NCBI RefSeq assembly: GCF_003991425.1
Contig: NZ_CP034346.1
Location: 1,897,501-1,961,500, forward strand
Direction: 5' to 3'
Source: Paenibacillus lutimineralis
Lineage (GTDB): Bacteria > Bacillota > Bacilli > Paenibacillales > Paenibacillaceae
Length of the DNA stretch: 64,000 nucleotides
The notes beneath the pieces were generated by a model that worked only from the letters and a program-made list of their open reading frames with translations, searched no databases and had not been told where the DNA came from. Each line of letters begins with the position of its first letter. The stretch's first letter is position 1. This document shows positions 1-7,875 of this stretch, piece by piece. The translations under genes were made by a program, and so were the position numbers.

Positions 1-1835
1 CGGCCATTCAGCGGATTACGGTGAATATTGATACCTGGTCCTAATAAGGTATCGATTTCATTTTGCAGCAGCTCTTGTCCTTCCATAACATACAACGATT
101 CCACCAGTACTACGTTCCAGCTTGAAGCGAGCAATGTACCGATTGGCAGTTGGGTTGCCTTCAAGCCGCTATCCATGCGGATACCGGAAGGACCGTCAGC
201 CGCGCAAGCTACAGGAATGCCATAATCGAGAAGACTATCGCCAACTCCGCCGAACGCGGCAGCTGTTCCGGAAGTAACCTTTGGACTGCTCATTCCTTCG
301 CCTCTGACGATCGTAGCCAGTTCCTCATTCGTCAACTGGGCTACAAATTGTTCAAGGCTGGCTTTGCCGGCTTGTACATCCTTCAGGAGGATGCCTTGAT
401 TTCCGGTCTGCGGATAGGTTTGCGGCAAGCGTGTTTCAATTCTGTCTTTCATCGATACGGAGCGCTTAGGAACCTCATCGAAATCGATTTCATAAATGCC
501 ATTATTTTTTGCTTTTCCAGGCTTAATGCGAGTGTAGCTCTCTATGGGAGCCATTGCTTCCTCGAGTTGCTCAACGACGATAAGTTCTTCTGCAATGAAC
601 GCAGCTTGGTCGTGGATACGTAATTTCTCCACATTTCTTACGCTGTTGCCGACGTGCAACTCGTAAGCGCCTGCTTCAAGCACATAGCAAGATTTATGCC
701 CGGTTGCTCCGCCATCATCATAAGAGGCCATGGAACGTACGGGAAGAGTGATGGTAAGCGTCTCTGTCTCACCAGGTTGCAGAGTGTTGGTCTTGGCAAA
801 AGCGCCCAAGGCTTTGACAGGCTTGCCAAGCACGCCTTGTGGTGCTTCGTAGTATACCTGAACTACTTCTTTGCCGGCATATGTATCGCCGATGTTCTTC
901 ACAGCAACGTCCAATTGCAACTCTGTATCCAGACCTGATCCAATCTGTCTGGCTCCTGTTACTTGCATGTCAAACTCGGTATAGGAGAGGCCATAGCCAA
1001 ATTCAAACTGTACTTTCTCAGGACAGAAGGTCTCGAAATACCGGTATCCGACATAGATATCTTCCTGGTACAGGTTCTTGATCTCGTTGCCAAAATTTTG
1101 AGTTGAAGGGTAATCATCAATGCTGTAGGCAATTGTATCGGTTAATTTACCGCTTGGAGATACGTCCCCGGAGAGCAGGTCAGCGACGGCATGTCCCCCG
1201 ATCATTCCACCCTGCCATACGTAGATGACGGATTTGATATGATCCTCGTATACTTTGTCCTCAATCCAGCTTAAATCGATAATGTTGGATACATTCAATA
1301 CAATGGCTACTTGGTCAAAATGTTTGCAGACCATCTTCAGTGCTTGCTGCTCTTCAGCTGTCAGGCGGTAACTGCCTTCTGCATCGGCATTGTCCTTATC
1401 TTCGCCAGCGGTGCGCCCGATAATGAAGATCGCTTTGTCGGAAGCTTGCTTTGCTTCTGCCACCAACTCATCGGATAACGGCATTTCCTTCTGGCACCAT
1501 GGCTCTGCAGCCCAGCCGCCTCCGCCGTTGTCGAACGGGTTCTCAGTGATCCAACTCTGGTATTGCTCTGCCAGATGCTCATTAATAGTTACTTTAGGAT
1601 TGCTGCGAAGCGCATCCAATGCATTAATGACATATTCCACATTCACGGCGCCGCCTGATCCTGTGCCGCTCCGGTAATAATTAATCTGGCATCTGCCGAA
1701 CACGGACACGACTTCTGTTTCCTTAATAGGAAGCATCTTGTCCTCATTCTTAAGCAGTACTCCTCCTTCTACAGCGGCAATTCTGCTATATTCGGCAAAT
1801 CCTTCTAGAGGAATACCAAACTTACTTGTGCTCAT
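1..1835 (-). CDS. Beta-glucosidase-type GH3 glycoside hydrolase, permuted domain order, partial (3' end beyond window)
   Basis: About 611 residues are visible from an ATG preceded by GGAGGAACAGAAGGA. The protein begins with what is normally the C-terminal GH3 alpha/beta sandwich (EGGVLLKNEDKMLPI near residue 24; YVWQGGMIGGHAVADLLSG near 215, then SGKL). A fibronectin-III-like domain follows (about 305-410). Only then comes the catalytic TIM-barrel domain, recognisable by ADGPSGIRM near residue 545 and GPGINIHRNPL at the window edge. This order, sandwich then Fn3-like then barrel, is known for a subset of GH3 enzymes. The nucleophile Asp region lies outside the window. No signal peptide is seen, so it is probably cytoplasmic and acts on imported beta-glucosides or related oligosaccharides; the substrate cannot be told. 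Confidence 0.85.
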   Translation of the reverse strand, partial: MSTSKFGIPLEGFAEYSRIAAVEGGVLLKNEDKMLPIKETEVVSVFGRCQINYYRSGTGSGGAVNVEYVINALDALRSNPKVTINEHLAEQYQSWITENPFDNGGGGWAAEPWCQKEMPLSDELVAEAKQASDKAIFIIGRTAGEDKDNADAEGSYRLTAEEQQALKMVCKHFDQVAIVLNVSNIIDLSWIEDKVYEDHIKSVIYVWQGGMIGGHAVADLLSGDVSPSGKLTDTIAYSIDDYPSTQNFGNEIKNLYQEDIYVGYRYFETFCPEKVQFEFGYGLSYTEFDMQVTGARQIGSGLDTELQLDVAVKNIGDTYAGKEVVQVYYEAPQGVLGKPVKALGAFAKTNTLQPGETETLTITLPVRSMASYDDGGATGHKSCYVLEAGAYELHVGNSVRNVEKLRIHDQAAFIAEELIVVEQLEEAMAPIESYTRIKPGKAKNNGIYEIDFDEVPKRSVSMKDRIETRLPQTYPQTGNQGILLKDVQAGKASLEQFVAQLTNEELATIVRGEGMSSPKVTSGTAAAFGGVGDSLLDYGIPVACAADGPSGIRMDSGLKATQLPIGTLLASSWNVVLVESLYVMEGQELLQNEIDTLLGPGINIHRNPLNG

Positions 1836-2148
1836 TCCTTCTGTTCCTCCCCAAATATATAAATTATATATCTATGATCATATAATATCCCATTTACACG
1901 ATCTTTGATATCTGTTTGGTATCTGTTCAGTTGTTATTTTGCAATCTGAGGTCAAATATCACTGAATTTCATCGAAATAAGTCAAGATTGTGACCGAAAA
2001 AAAGAGCTCTTGGATGCTTGATCTGATGCATTCCCGGATAGGTTTCCTATGTTTTCGTAAAATTAAATAGTTATTACGGATATATTTATGTGTTTTATTA
2101 AAACACCGCATTTTCAAAGGGATTAAGGCATTTCTAATCATTCTGATT
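1836..2148. other. Intergenic stretch upstream of the GH3 gene
   Basis: A+T-rich DNA between the GH3 start codon and the left end of the prophage remnant. It should hold the GH3 promoter, but no clear -35/-10 pair was found. Short open frames here have no ribosome binding site and no recognisable protein character. Confidence 0.5.
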
Positions 2149-2165
2149 TACCCGCAAATTACCCG
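2149..2165. repeat. Left TACCCG pair, candidate attachment-site remnant
   Basis: Two TACCCG hexamers start 11 bp apart just downstream of the integrase fragment. The same arrangement and spacing occur at 9386-9402. Proximity to the integrase 3' end is typical of attP. An exact core duplication could not be seen. Confidence 0.35.
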
Positions 2166-2210
2166 TAAAGATTCGTGTAGCTTGCTGATTTGTTTTCTAG
2201 AGTTATCCAG

Positions 2211-2456
2211 TTAACCGTTAATAACCCATTCGAAATCGTCGCCCATTTGTAGTTGGCGTCGTTTTGTAACGTGCAGATAGATAAGTTCAGTTGTTTTCGA
2301 ATTACTCCTGTGCCCGATGCGAGCTTGAATCTCAGCCAACCCTACTTTTGGATTTTCTGCTAGTAAGGATACGTGCGTATGACGTAGGCTATGTGGAGTG
2401 AGATTGCTAGGTAAGCCAGCTTTATCTAATACTTTGCGCATTAATTCTGGCATAAA
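2211..2456 (-). pseudogene. Tyrosine-type phage integrase, C-terminal fragment
   Basis: About 80 residues of the catalytic C-terminus of a tyrosine recombinase survive. Visible are the box with Arg and His (TPHSLRHTHVSLL), the IGHRS motif and the nucleophile region IYLHVTKRR, followed by a normal-looking C-terminus. The whole N-terminal arm- and core-binding part and the first catalytic Arg are missing. Upstream the sequence passes directly into the 3' end of an ImmA-like gene, so an internal deletion removed most of the integrase. The fragment is almost certainly inactive. Confidence 0.8.
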
Positions 2457-2831
2457 TGTAATTGTAAAAATTCTTCAGTGACCCCTAGATATTCCGCTAG
2501 TTCAAACCTTCCTTTAACCCTTGCATGAAAAGCTTGTACTAAGTTAGGGAAGAGGGACGAGTTTTTCATAGCCCCATTGCCTCGCCCTTAGCTCTTGCTG
2601 CTGATTTTCTAGCTTGGATTGATCGGTAATATCACGAACGGTGAGATAGTAGTGGCCAAGTTCTTCAGCTAGAATGCATTTTCGTTCTGTATCAGTATCA
2701 ATGGTTCGTTTGAGGAGTATTATATCGGCCACATTTGATTCAATAAAAATCCCCTTTAACGCCGTAGGGAGTACCGCGTTATCATCATAGATGATGGGAA
2801 CTTCTTGTGTTAGATCCTCATAGCTGATCAT
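2457..2831 (-). pseudogene. ImmA/IrrE-family metallopeptidase, frameshifted
   Basis: The first 95 residues match phage ImmA-like proteases, which cleave the partner repressor during induction. The metal-binding helix reads CILAEELGHYYLT and the conserved RQWGYEKLVPLP follows. The frame then hits TAA, but an adjacent frame continues the family C-terminus (RFELAEYLGVTEEFLQ), so one small indel near 2550 separates the two halves. The 3' end runs into the integrase fragment at about 2456. The start is preceded by GGGAG at good distance. In intact phages this gene sits between the repressor and the integrase, as here. Confidence 0.7.
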
Positions 2832-2880
2832 CCGTTCATCTCCCGATTCAGTTACTTGTCATTTTTAGCAAGAGCTATTT

Positions 2881-3024
2881 TCATGGCGAGTTTAATCTGT
2901 CTGATACCTCCATAAGTGTTAAGCGGAGTCGTTCTGACAGTTCAACATTCATATTCAATTGATCGTCGAGGATGCTAGGCATCTCAATCCATAAAGCCTT
3001 AGCTATCGCGTTTAAAGTATCGAC
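2881..3024 (-). pseudogene. XRE-type phage repressor, C-terminal fragment
   Basis: A minus-strand frame of about 47 residues ends at 2881. It contains DTLNAIAKAL, the last helix typical of a Cro/CI helix-turn-helix domain, then a short acidic tail. It lies directly upstream of the ImmA gene, where a CI-like repressor is expected. The recognition helix is missing; at about 3024 the sequence changes to unrelated plus-strand remnants. Confidence 0.45.
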
Positions 3025-3580
3025 GAAGATCAAAAGAGAGTGGCTGCTTGAATACGAGGCTTCGCTGATTGGCGGTGATAAAAATGAGCAAAGTGCTTGA
3101 TTTGCCTATTGATTTATCTGGCTTACCGAGCTCTGGAATAACCTCTCCCTCGATGATGATAAGGCCAGAGAGGAGCACCAAGCGTCGCTTGTCCGGACTG
3201 GTCGGCGGAAGAGTTATTAATCAGATCGGCCAGTGCTGTGATTTGGGCATTCGGAGAGCTACAGTTGAAGATACACCTAAGCCGCGTCAACGTAATTCAG
3301 TGCTGAAGACTGACCCGTCTGGGGAAGCTGCACAAGTAACTTATCTTAGCGCGAGTACAGGGAGGATTAATCAATGAAAGCTACAGGAATTGTGCTCCTT
3401 TGTTATCACCGACCGCAATATTGTAGTCGGTGCAAACTTATCCAACAATGCCGGTGGAAACCTTAACCAAACAGGGGCAGCATCTGCCTTTGTCAACTGG
3501 CTTAATAATGGGACGTACAGATGTCGGAGCGTTGACGGTGCAATAATTATTCACACCACACCTTACAAGATCAAAAAAAT
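3025..3580 (+). pseudogene. Unidentified decayed phage gene remnants
   Basis: Several short frames look like scraps of coding sequence: a tail ending at 3100 (EWLLEYEASLIGGDKNEQSA), a 97-residue frame ending at 3377, and a frame to 3584 containing DRNIVVGANLSNNAGGNLNQ. None has a complete domain that I recognise and they change frame repeatedly. A start with MKATGIV at 3374 resembles AbrB/SpoVT beginnings but stops resembling them after seven residues. The stretch is best read as deletion-scarred phage DNA. Confidence 0.35.
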
Positions 3581-3606
3581 ATAACGGGCCAATCCAGGCC
3601 CGTTAT
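3581..3606. terminator. Hairpin terminator downstream of the acyltransferase gene
   Basis: The 8-bp stem AACGGGCC/GGCCCGTT with a 6-base loop lies just past the minus-strand acyltransferase stop, with A/T-rich flanks on both sides. It can act in either direction. Confidence 0.6.
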
Positions 3607-3610
3607 TGCT

Positions 3611-5500
3611 TTAATCTAATATTAGTGGCGTAAGTATTTTTGCAAATAGTCTTGCTCCAGATTCAGTAAGATGGGCGATGTCAAAATGAACTGGCGCTTC
3701 ATCTGGAGCGGTAAGAGGACATTTATAATCCGGACAAACTACATTCATTACGGAGATGTATTCTACGTCATCCCTATTTGCAAACCGCTTAGACATAATG
3801 GTTTCGGAGATGTCCAAGAATCCTTTTTCAAGTTCGTCACTAGCTGTCATGTCATTGTTTGCTGTTTTCAATCTATCTGCAACCAATATAGGAACACTTT
3901 GCTTGTATAAAGGTGACTCTCCCAAAAGGATGACTTTTTTTATGCCGAGTTTATTAACCTCTTTTAAAGTGTTATCTAGTAAATCCATATTAGATTCTTC
4001 AATGTTCCAACTCGCAGACATAATTAAAATATCAGGCTTTTCCTTGGCAATAAGGGGAAAAGCCGTGTCATTGAATTTTTTGCACATAGGTCGAGCGGCA
4101 ACGTCTACTCCTATAATTGGCGGACACGCAGACGCTGTTATCACTCCAAGATTGTAACCTCGAGACTCTAACGTCTCCTTGAAACCAGAATAAAATTGTA
4201 TCGCGTGGCTGTCTCCCCAAAGAATGGCCTTGCGTCCGTTCCCATCTGGAAGGCATTTTGACAAATCAACATCATCCGGGTCTTGATCTGGATCAAGGAA
4301 GCATGTTCTCGAAAGGTATGCTGATTTAAAGTCATATTGCAAATATGATAGTACCTTCTCCGTCCTTTCATCAAGTGTTGACTGGAATCCAGATTTATAA
4401 ATAACAAATCCTGAAGAAAACACCATGACACAGATAACCGATAGGGCAATACCTAAAACTTTGATTGGTTTTAGGTTCAGTTTGGCATGACGGAAACGTT
4501 GCTCAATAAAAATATAATTTAAATACGCCAAAATAAGAGAAATGGCCAAAGCAGAAAAAGAAAATATGTAAAAGTCTGCAAGCGGGAAGATTCTTCGACC
4601 GAAAACAATTACAGGCCAATGAATAAGGTATAGTGAATACGAGATTTTTCCTATAAAAACAAGAACCTTATTACCAAGTAGCAATTTTGATAATTTGTTA
4701 TGATCAAGCCCGCCAAAAATAACAAAGGCAGAGCCGAGAGATGGTAAAAGGGCAGCGATACCAGGGAATCTCATGCTTTCTTTATAAAATAATATTGAAC
4801 AAAAGATACAAGCTAGTCCAACAATGAAAGAAATGTTATACACATTTTTATTGGTTGGTAGTTTTTTAGGCAGTGACAGGTAACACCCTATAAGCATTTC
4901 AAAAGCGCGAAACGGCAGTAAATAAAAAGCCGCCGAAGGATCTTTTGTCAACATCCAAATTGAAGCTATTAAGGAGGTGATTAATAATGCTGCAACGACT
5001 TTGCTGAAAATTCGTCGACCCGCGAACAAAATTGCGATTAAGGGGAAAACAATATAAAATTGTTCTTCTACACCGAGAGACCACAAATGAAGCAAGGGAA
5101 TTTCGTTGGCAGATGGTGAGAAGTAATTAATCGCTTCGAAAAAGTATATATTTGCTGAAAATAAAGCAGATGCCAAAGCTGACTTAGCATAAGAAACCAA
5201 TTCAGATGGATAAAGCAGCCAAACAGCAAAAACAGAAGATAATACAAATACAGATGCATGCGCAGGAAGAATTCTTCTTGCACGACGAACATAAAAGTTT
5301 GTGATGGAAAATGTTTTGTTCTCTGTTTCAGTATAAATGATCTTAGATATCAGGTAGCCAGATATAACAAAGAAAATATCTACGCCAACAAAACCACCGG
5401 GAATAAAGGTAAATCCTAAGTGAAATAGCATAACACTCAGTACAGCAATTGCTCGTAGACCATCGATATCTGGTCTATAAGTTATACTCCTATTAAGCAT
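3611..5500 (-). CDS. Membrane O-acyltransferase (acyltransferase-3 / OafA type) with SGNH domain
   Basis: The roughly 629-residue protein has the two-part build of surface-glycan O-acyltransferases. Residues 1-360 are a ten-helix acyltransferase-3 domain with YRPDIDGLRAIAVLSVM and the FVGVDIFFVISGYLIS segment. Residues about 400-629 are an extracytoplasmic SGNH esterase-like domain with GDSH near residue 429 and the DIAHLT catalytic Asp/His near 607. Such proteins move acetyl groups from cytosolic acetyl-CoA to cell-surface polysaccharide. I chose the second ATG (5500) because GAAAGG lies 9 bases upstream; the ATG at 5509 abuts that site. The gene is intact and A+T-rich inside a ruined prophage, which suggests cargo gained by transfer. 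The acceptor glycan is unknown. Confidence 0.88.
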   Translation of the reverse strand: MLNRSITYRPDIDGLRAIAVLSVMLFHLGFTFIPGGFVGVDIFFVISGYLISKIIYTETENKTFSITNFYVRRARRILPAHASVFVLSSVFAVWLLYPSELVSYAKSALASALFSANIYFFEAINYFSPSANEIPLLHLWSLGVEEQFYIVFPLIAILFAGRRIFSKVVAALLITSLIASIWMLTKDPSAAFYLLPFRAFEMLIGCYLSLPKKLPTNKNVYNISFIVGLACIFCSILFYKESMRFPGIAALLPSLGSAFVIFGGLDHNKLSKLLLGNKVLVFIGKISYSLYLIHWPVIVFGRRIFPLADFYIFSFSALAISLILAYLNYIFIEQRFRHAKLNLKPIKVLGIALSVICVMVFSSGFVIYKSGFQSTLDERTEKVLSYLQYDFKSAYLSRTCFLDPDQDPDDVDLSKCLPDGNGRKAILWGDSHAIQFYSGFKETLESRGYNLGVITASACPPIIGVDVAARPMCKKFNDTAFPLIAKEKPDILIMSASWNIEESNMDLLDNTLKEVNKLGIKKVILLGESPLYKQSVPILVADRLKTANNDMTASDELEKGFLDISETIMSKRFANRDDVEYISVMNVVCPDYKCPLTAPDEAPVHFDIAHLTESGARLFAKILTPLILD

Positions 5501-5587
5501 TGTTAGCATCCTTTCAGAGACAATATAAACAGAATAAAGTATAACATATATTTCACAAACTCAAGTAAATATTTGGACGAAACTACG

Positions 5588-5622
5588 CAAAAAGCACACT
5601 CTTTAATTGGTGTGCTTTTTAT
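5588..5622 (+). terminator. Rho-independent terminator
   Basis: The stem AAAAAGCACAC/GTGTGCTTTTT with an A/T-rich loop, followed by ATTTTG, lies between the acyltransferase promoter region and the lysis genes. Its A- and T-rich arms let it work on both strands. Confidence 0.75.
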
Positions 5623-5675
5623 TTTGCTCCTGGATCCGCTCCGGGGGCTATTTAATTTGAGAGGAAGTGCATCAC

Positions 5676-5936
5676 ATGGATGGCGTACAAACCGAGGTGC
5701 TTCAACGGCTGACCAGGGTTGAGACGAAGGTGGACAATATGGACGATAAGCTGGATAGAGCGATCACAGCTAATGAGACGGCGGTGGAGGCATTATCCTC
5801 GGCGCGATCGGCTCACCATCGTTTGGACAAGATCGAGGACGCCCAAAAGTGGCTATGGCGTACTATAGCGGCGTCAGTCATTACGATCGTTATCGGGGCT
5901 ATTATAACGGCTATCAAGATACAAGGAGGGGCTTAA
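5676..5936 (+). CDS. xhlA: XhlA-like phage lysis-accessory protein
   Basis: An 86-residue protein with a long amphipathic/coiled-coil N-terminal region (TEVLQRLTRVETKVDNMDDK) and one C-terminal membrane segment (TIAASVITIVIGAIITAI). This is the architecture of the hemolysin XhlA family, which helps holin-endolysin lysis in PBSX-like phages. The ATG at 5676 sits 8-9 bases after GAGGAAG; an upstream GTG at 5667 overlaps that site and is less likely. The stop is one base from the endolysin start, and a holin follows, completing a lysis cassette. Confidence 0.8.
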   Translation: MDGVQTEVLQRLTRVETKVDNMDDKLDRAITANETAVEALSSARSAHHRLDKIEDAQKWLWRTIAASVITIVIGAIITAIKIQGGA

Positions 5937-5937
5937 C

Positions 5938-6693
5938 ATGCAAGCACGTAAACAAGGAAATGCGCAAGGGATTGACGTTTCACACTGGAATGGAGTTATC
6001 GACTGGTCGAAGGTAGCAGCGAGCGGCATTTCATTCGCTTTTATAAAGGCTACCCAGAATAGTGTAGACAAGCGGTTTCTCGAAAACGTCAAAGGGGCAA
6101 AGACTGCTGGTCTATTGATCGGAGCATATCACTACATGGACGACTCGGTATCGACAGTGGATCAAGCCAAGGCTGCGGCACAAGTGTTTTATAAAGCGAT
6201 ACAGGTTGCTGGTGGAGCAGCTATCCACTATGGATTGCACGGTACAGCGCTCAAGTGCCGGCAGATGCTTCAGGTTGGACACGCTGGGACTTCTGGCAGT
6301 ACAGCGATGGATCGGTAGGAGGGGTACTGCCAAGCGGCACACGTAAAGTAAACGGTATTAACGGTAACGTGGACCTGAATGAATACGACGGAACTATTGC
6401 TGATTTGAAACGATGGTATACGAACAAGCCAATAGAAAAGGGTGAGGAAATGACAGGTAAGCAGGAACGGGATATTAATGTTGTGAGCACATGGGCGGCT
6501 GATGACTGGTCCGAAGCGAAAGTTAACGATATTTCGATGGCAACGTCCGGGTGCCCCTATTACGCGAGAAGAGACGGCCATTGTAGTTAATAAGATGAGG
6601 AGAAACTTTTTGAAGTTGATCGCGGGGAACACACAACGGATCGGAGAGATTGAGAGACAGTTAAAAACAATTGAGGATGGAGGGGATCTGTAA
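5938..6693 (+). pseudogene. GH25 phage lysozyme (endolysin), broken
   Basis: The N-terminus is a clear GH25 muramidase (GIDVSHWNGVIDWSKVAASG, then FAFIKAT and GAYHYM). After VAGG near residue 95 the frame drifts and ends at 6318. The family's C-terminal part reappears in another frame from about 6260 (WTRWDFWQYSDG, VDLNEYDGT), so the central part with the catalytic acidic residues is deleted. A second shift near 6540 separates AADDWSEAKVN from the RPGAPITREE segment, which reads on to the stop at 6693. At least three lesions make the enzyme inactive. It overlaps the holin start (TAATG). Confidence 0.85.
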
Positions 6694-6914
6694 TGAACAA
6701 GAAAAGATGGCGTAACTATGCTTTGTGGATTAGTATCGTTTCTCAGGCGCTGTTGTTGATCCAACTCGTCGGACATCTTACGGGGGCATTCGATTTAACC
6801 GAGGTAATGAAGCAAGAATTATTAACTATCGTTGATGTGTTTCTGGGGCTGCTGGCTACTTTAGGTATTATCTCGAACCCTACTAAGCCCGGAGGCCAGG
6901 GATATAACTTGTAA
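6693..6914 (+). CDS. Phage holin, phi-LC3 type
   Basis: A 73-residue protein with two membrane helices (YALWISIVSQALLLIQLVGHL and ELLTIVDVFLGLLATLGI) and the short ISNPTKPGGQGYNL tail, typical of the phi-LC3/Phage_holin_1 family that opens the membrane for endolysin. The start overlaps the endolysin stop, so translation is probably coupled. It remains intact although its endolysin is destroyed. Confidence 0.8.
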   Translation: MNKKRWRNYALWISIVSQALLLIQLVGHLTGAFDLTEVMKQELLTIVDVFLGLLATLGIISNPTKPGGQGYNL

Positions 6915-6937
6915 AAGATCACAATTAGATAAATAAT

Positions 6938-6965
6938 AGGGCTATTTCATATTCGAAATAGCCCT
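6938..6965 (+). terminator. Terminator of the lysis cassette
   Basis: A perfect 11-bp stem AGGGCTATTTC/GAAATAGCCCT with a 6-base loop follows the holin stop. It lies between convergent genes and may serve both. Confidence 0.75.
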
Positions 6966-6971
6966 AAAACA

Positions 6972-7448
6972 TTAACTTGTTTTTCTGAATTCAATTGTAT
7001 AAGGTTTGCTGTAATCACTTATGCCATTGTCCATTACTCTAAAATAAATTTTCTCCCCTGGGTTAATTCCAAAACCACCTGATTCAGCAATTCCTTTTCC
7101 GTTGTAATCAATTGCTTCAATAGACAATATATTGTCGTTTGCATTCATCTTGTATACAAATAGCACGAGATCAAATGCAGGGGGCGGAGTTGCGATTACA
7201 TAAAAAGAAAAGGTGCTGCTTCCCCATATGTTATCAACTACATAAAAGTCACTATCCCAAGAGCCATCTAAAGGTACGGTAGCACTATAAAAGGAACTTT
7301 CCTGAATATTAGCTCGATACATAACTTCTGCTGTTTCGAATGTGTCACCCCAACCTGCAGCTGCGGACGCTGATGATGCTCCAATCGCCAATAAAAATAC
7401 TGTGAGCAAGGTGATGACGGAGAGTTTAAAACCTTTCCTTTTTCTCAT
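6972..7448 (-). CDS. Secreted protein with a pre-peptidase-like beta domain
   Basis: A 158-residue protein with a classical signal peptide (basic MRKRKG start, hydrophobic core, cleavage near SSASA-AAG). The mature part is all-beta in character (DTFETAEVM, DSDFYVV, INPGEKIYFRVMDNG, YTIEF), resembling PPC-type domains appended to secreted enzymes, here standing alone. The ATG at 7448 is 9 bases from GGGAGG; an upstream TTG has no spacing. Its function is unknown. It may be a lysogenic-conversion gene of the prophage. Confidence 0.6.
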   Translation of the reverse strand: MRKRKGFKLSVITLLTVFLLAIGASSASAAAGWGDTFETAEVMYRANIQESSFYSATVPLDGSWDSDFYVVDNIWGSSTFSFYVIATPPPAFDLVLFVYKMNANDNILSIEAIDYNGKGIAESGGFGINPGEKIYFRVMDNGISDYSKPYTIEFRKTS

Positions 7449-7583
7449 TCCTATCAACCTCCCAATATTCTACTAGGTTGGCCAACCCTATTAAAACCAT
7501 AGCATACGTATTTCTCCTTGTATATAGATATTATGGATAAATTTAGGAGAATGTGGCGAATTGATGTAAATTGGTGGAATATA

Positions 7584-7612
7584 TTGTTAGTGAGTGGCAA
7601 CTGTGATATATT
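7584..7612 (+). promoter_or_regulatory. Sigma-A-like promoter for a short plus-strand RNA
   Basis: TTGTTA and TATATT are separated by exactly 17 bases. No protein start follows; about 50 bases downstream begins a terminator-like hairpin, so the transcript would be about 90 nt. Confidence 0.45.
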
Positions 7613-7618
7613 GGAAGT

Positions 7619-7708
7619 ACGGTTACGGATTTTCCGTTTATGTAATCCGGTAGCACCAGTGAAGGAGCCCACTGACCTTAATTTGGTTGGTGGACTTCTT
7701 TATTTTTC
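7619..7708 (+). ncRNA. Candidate antitoxin antisense RNA of a decayed type I toxin locus
   Basis: The predicted RNA begins after the promoter at 7584-7612. It contains TTACGGATTTTCCG and ATCCGGTAGCACC, and ends in a hairpin (GAAG..CCAC..ACC/GGT..GTGG..CTTC) followed by TTTATTTTT. Read on the minus strand, the same segment resembles from memory the 3' untranslated region of small hydrophobic type I toxin genes of Bacilli: a GTCC-rich hairpin, then GGTGCTACCGGATTACAT. On the minus strand just upstream I see only a stop-riddled remnant where the toxin peptide should be. The resemblance is from recollection, not alignment. Confidence 0.35.
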
Positions 7709-7875
7709 GACCATTAAAAACGCCGTACTCTTTACTATCCACCACCGAATTGCAGAATAATTAAAACATAGAAATATATAGGTAATTTTATAGTTAAGCA
7801 AATTATTGTTTAGACAATTATTTTTTTCGTGATTAGAATATAGGTTGTTTAATCTTGGTTTAGGAGGACACGTAT

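Noticed and set aside
1959..2141. 60-codon minus-strand frame between the GH3 gene and the integrase fragment
   Set aside because: No ribosome binding site and no motif; probably chance in A+T-rich DNA.
3374..3584. AbrB/SpoVT-like transition-state regulator starting MKATGIV
   Set aside because: Similarity ends after seven residues and the following frame is unrelated; too short to call.
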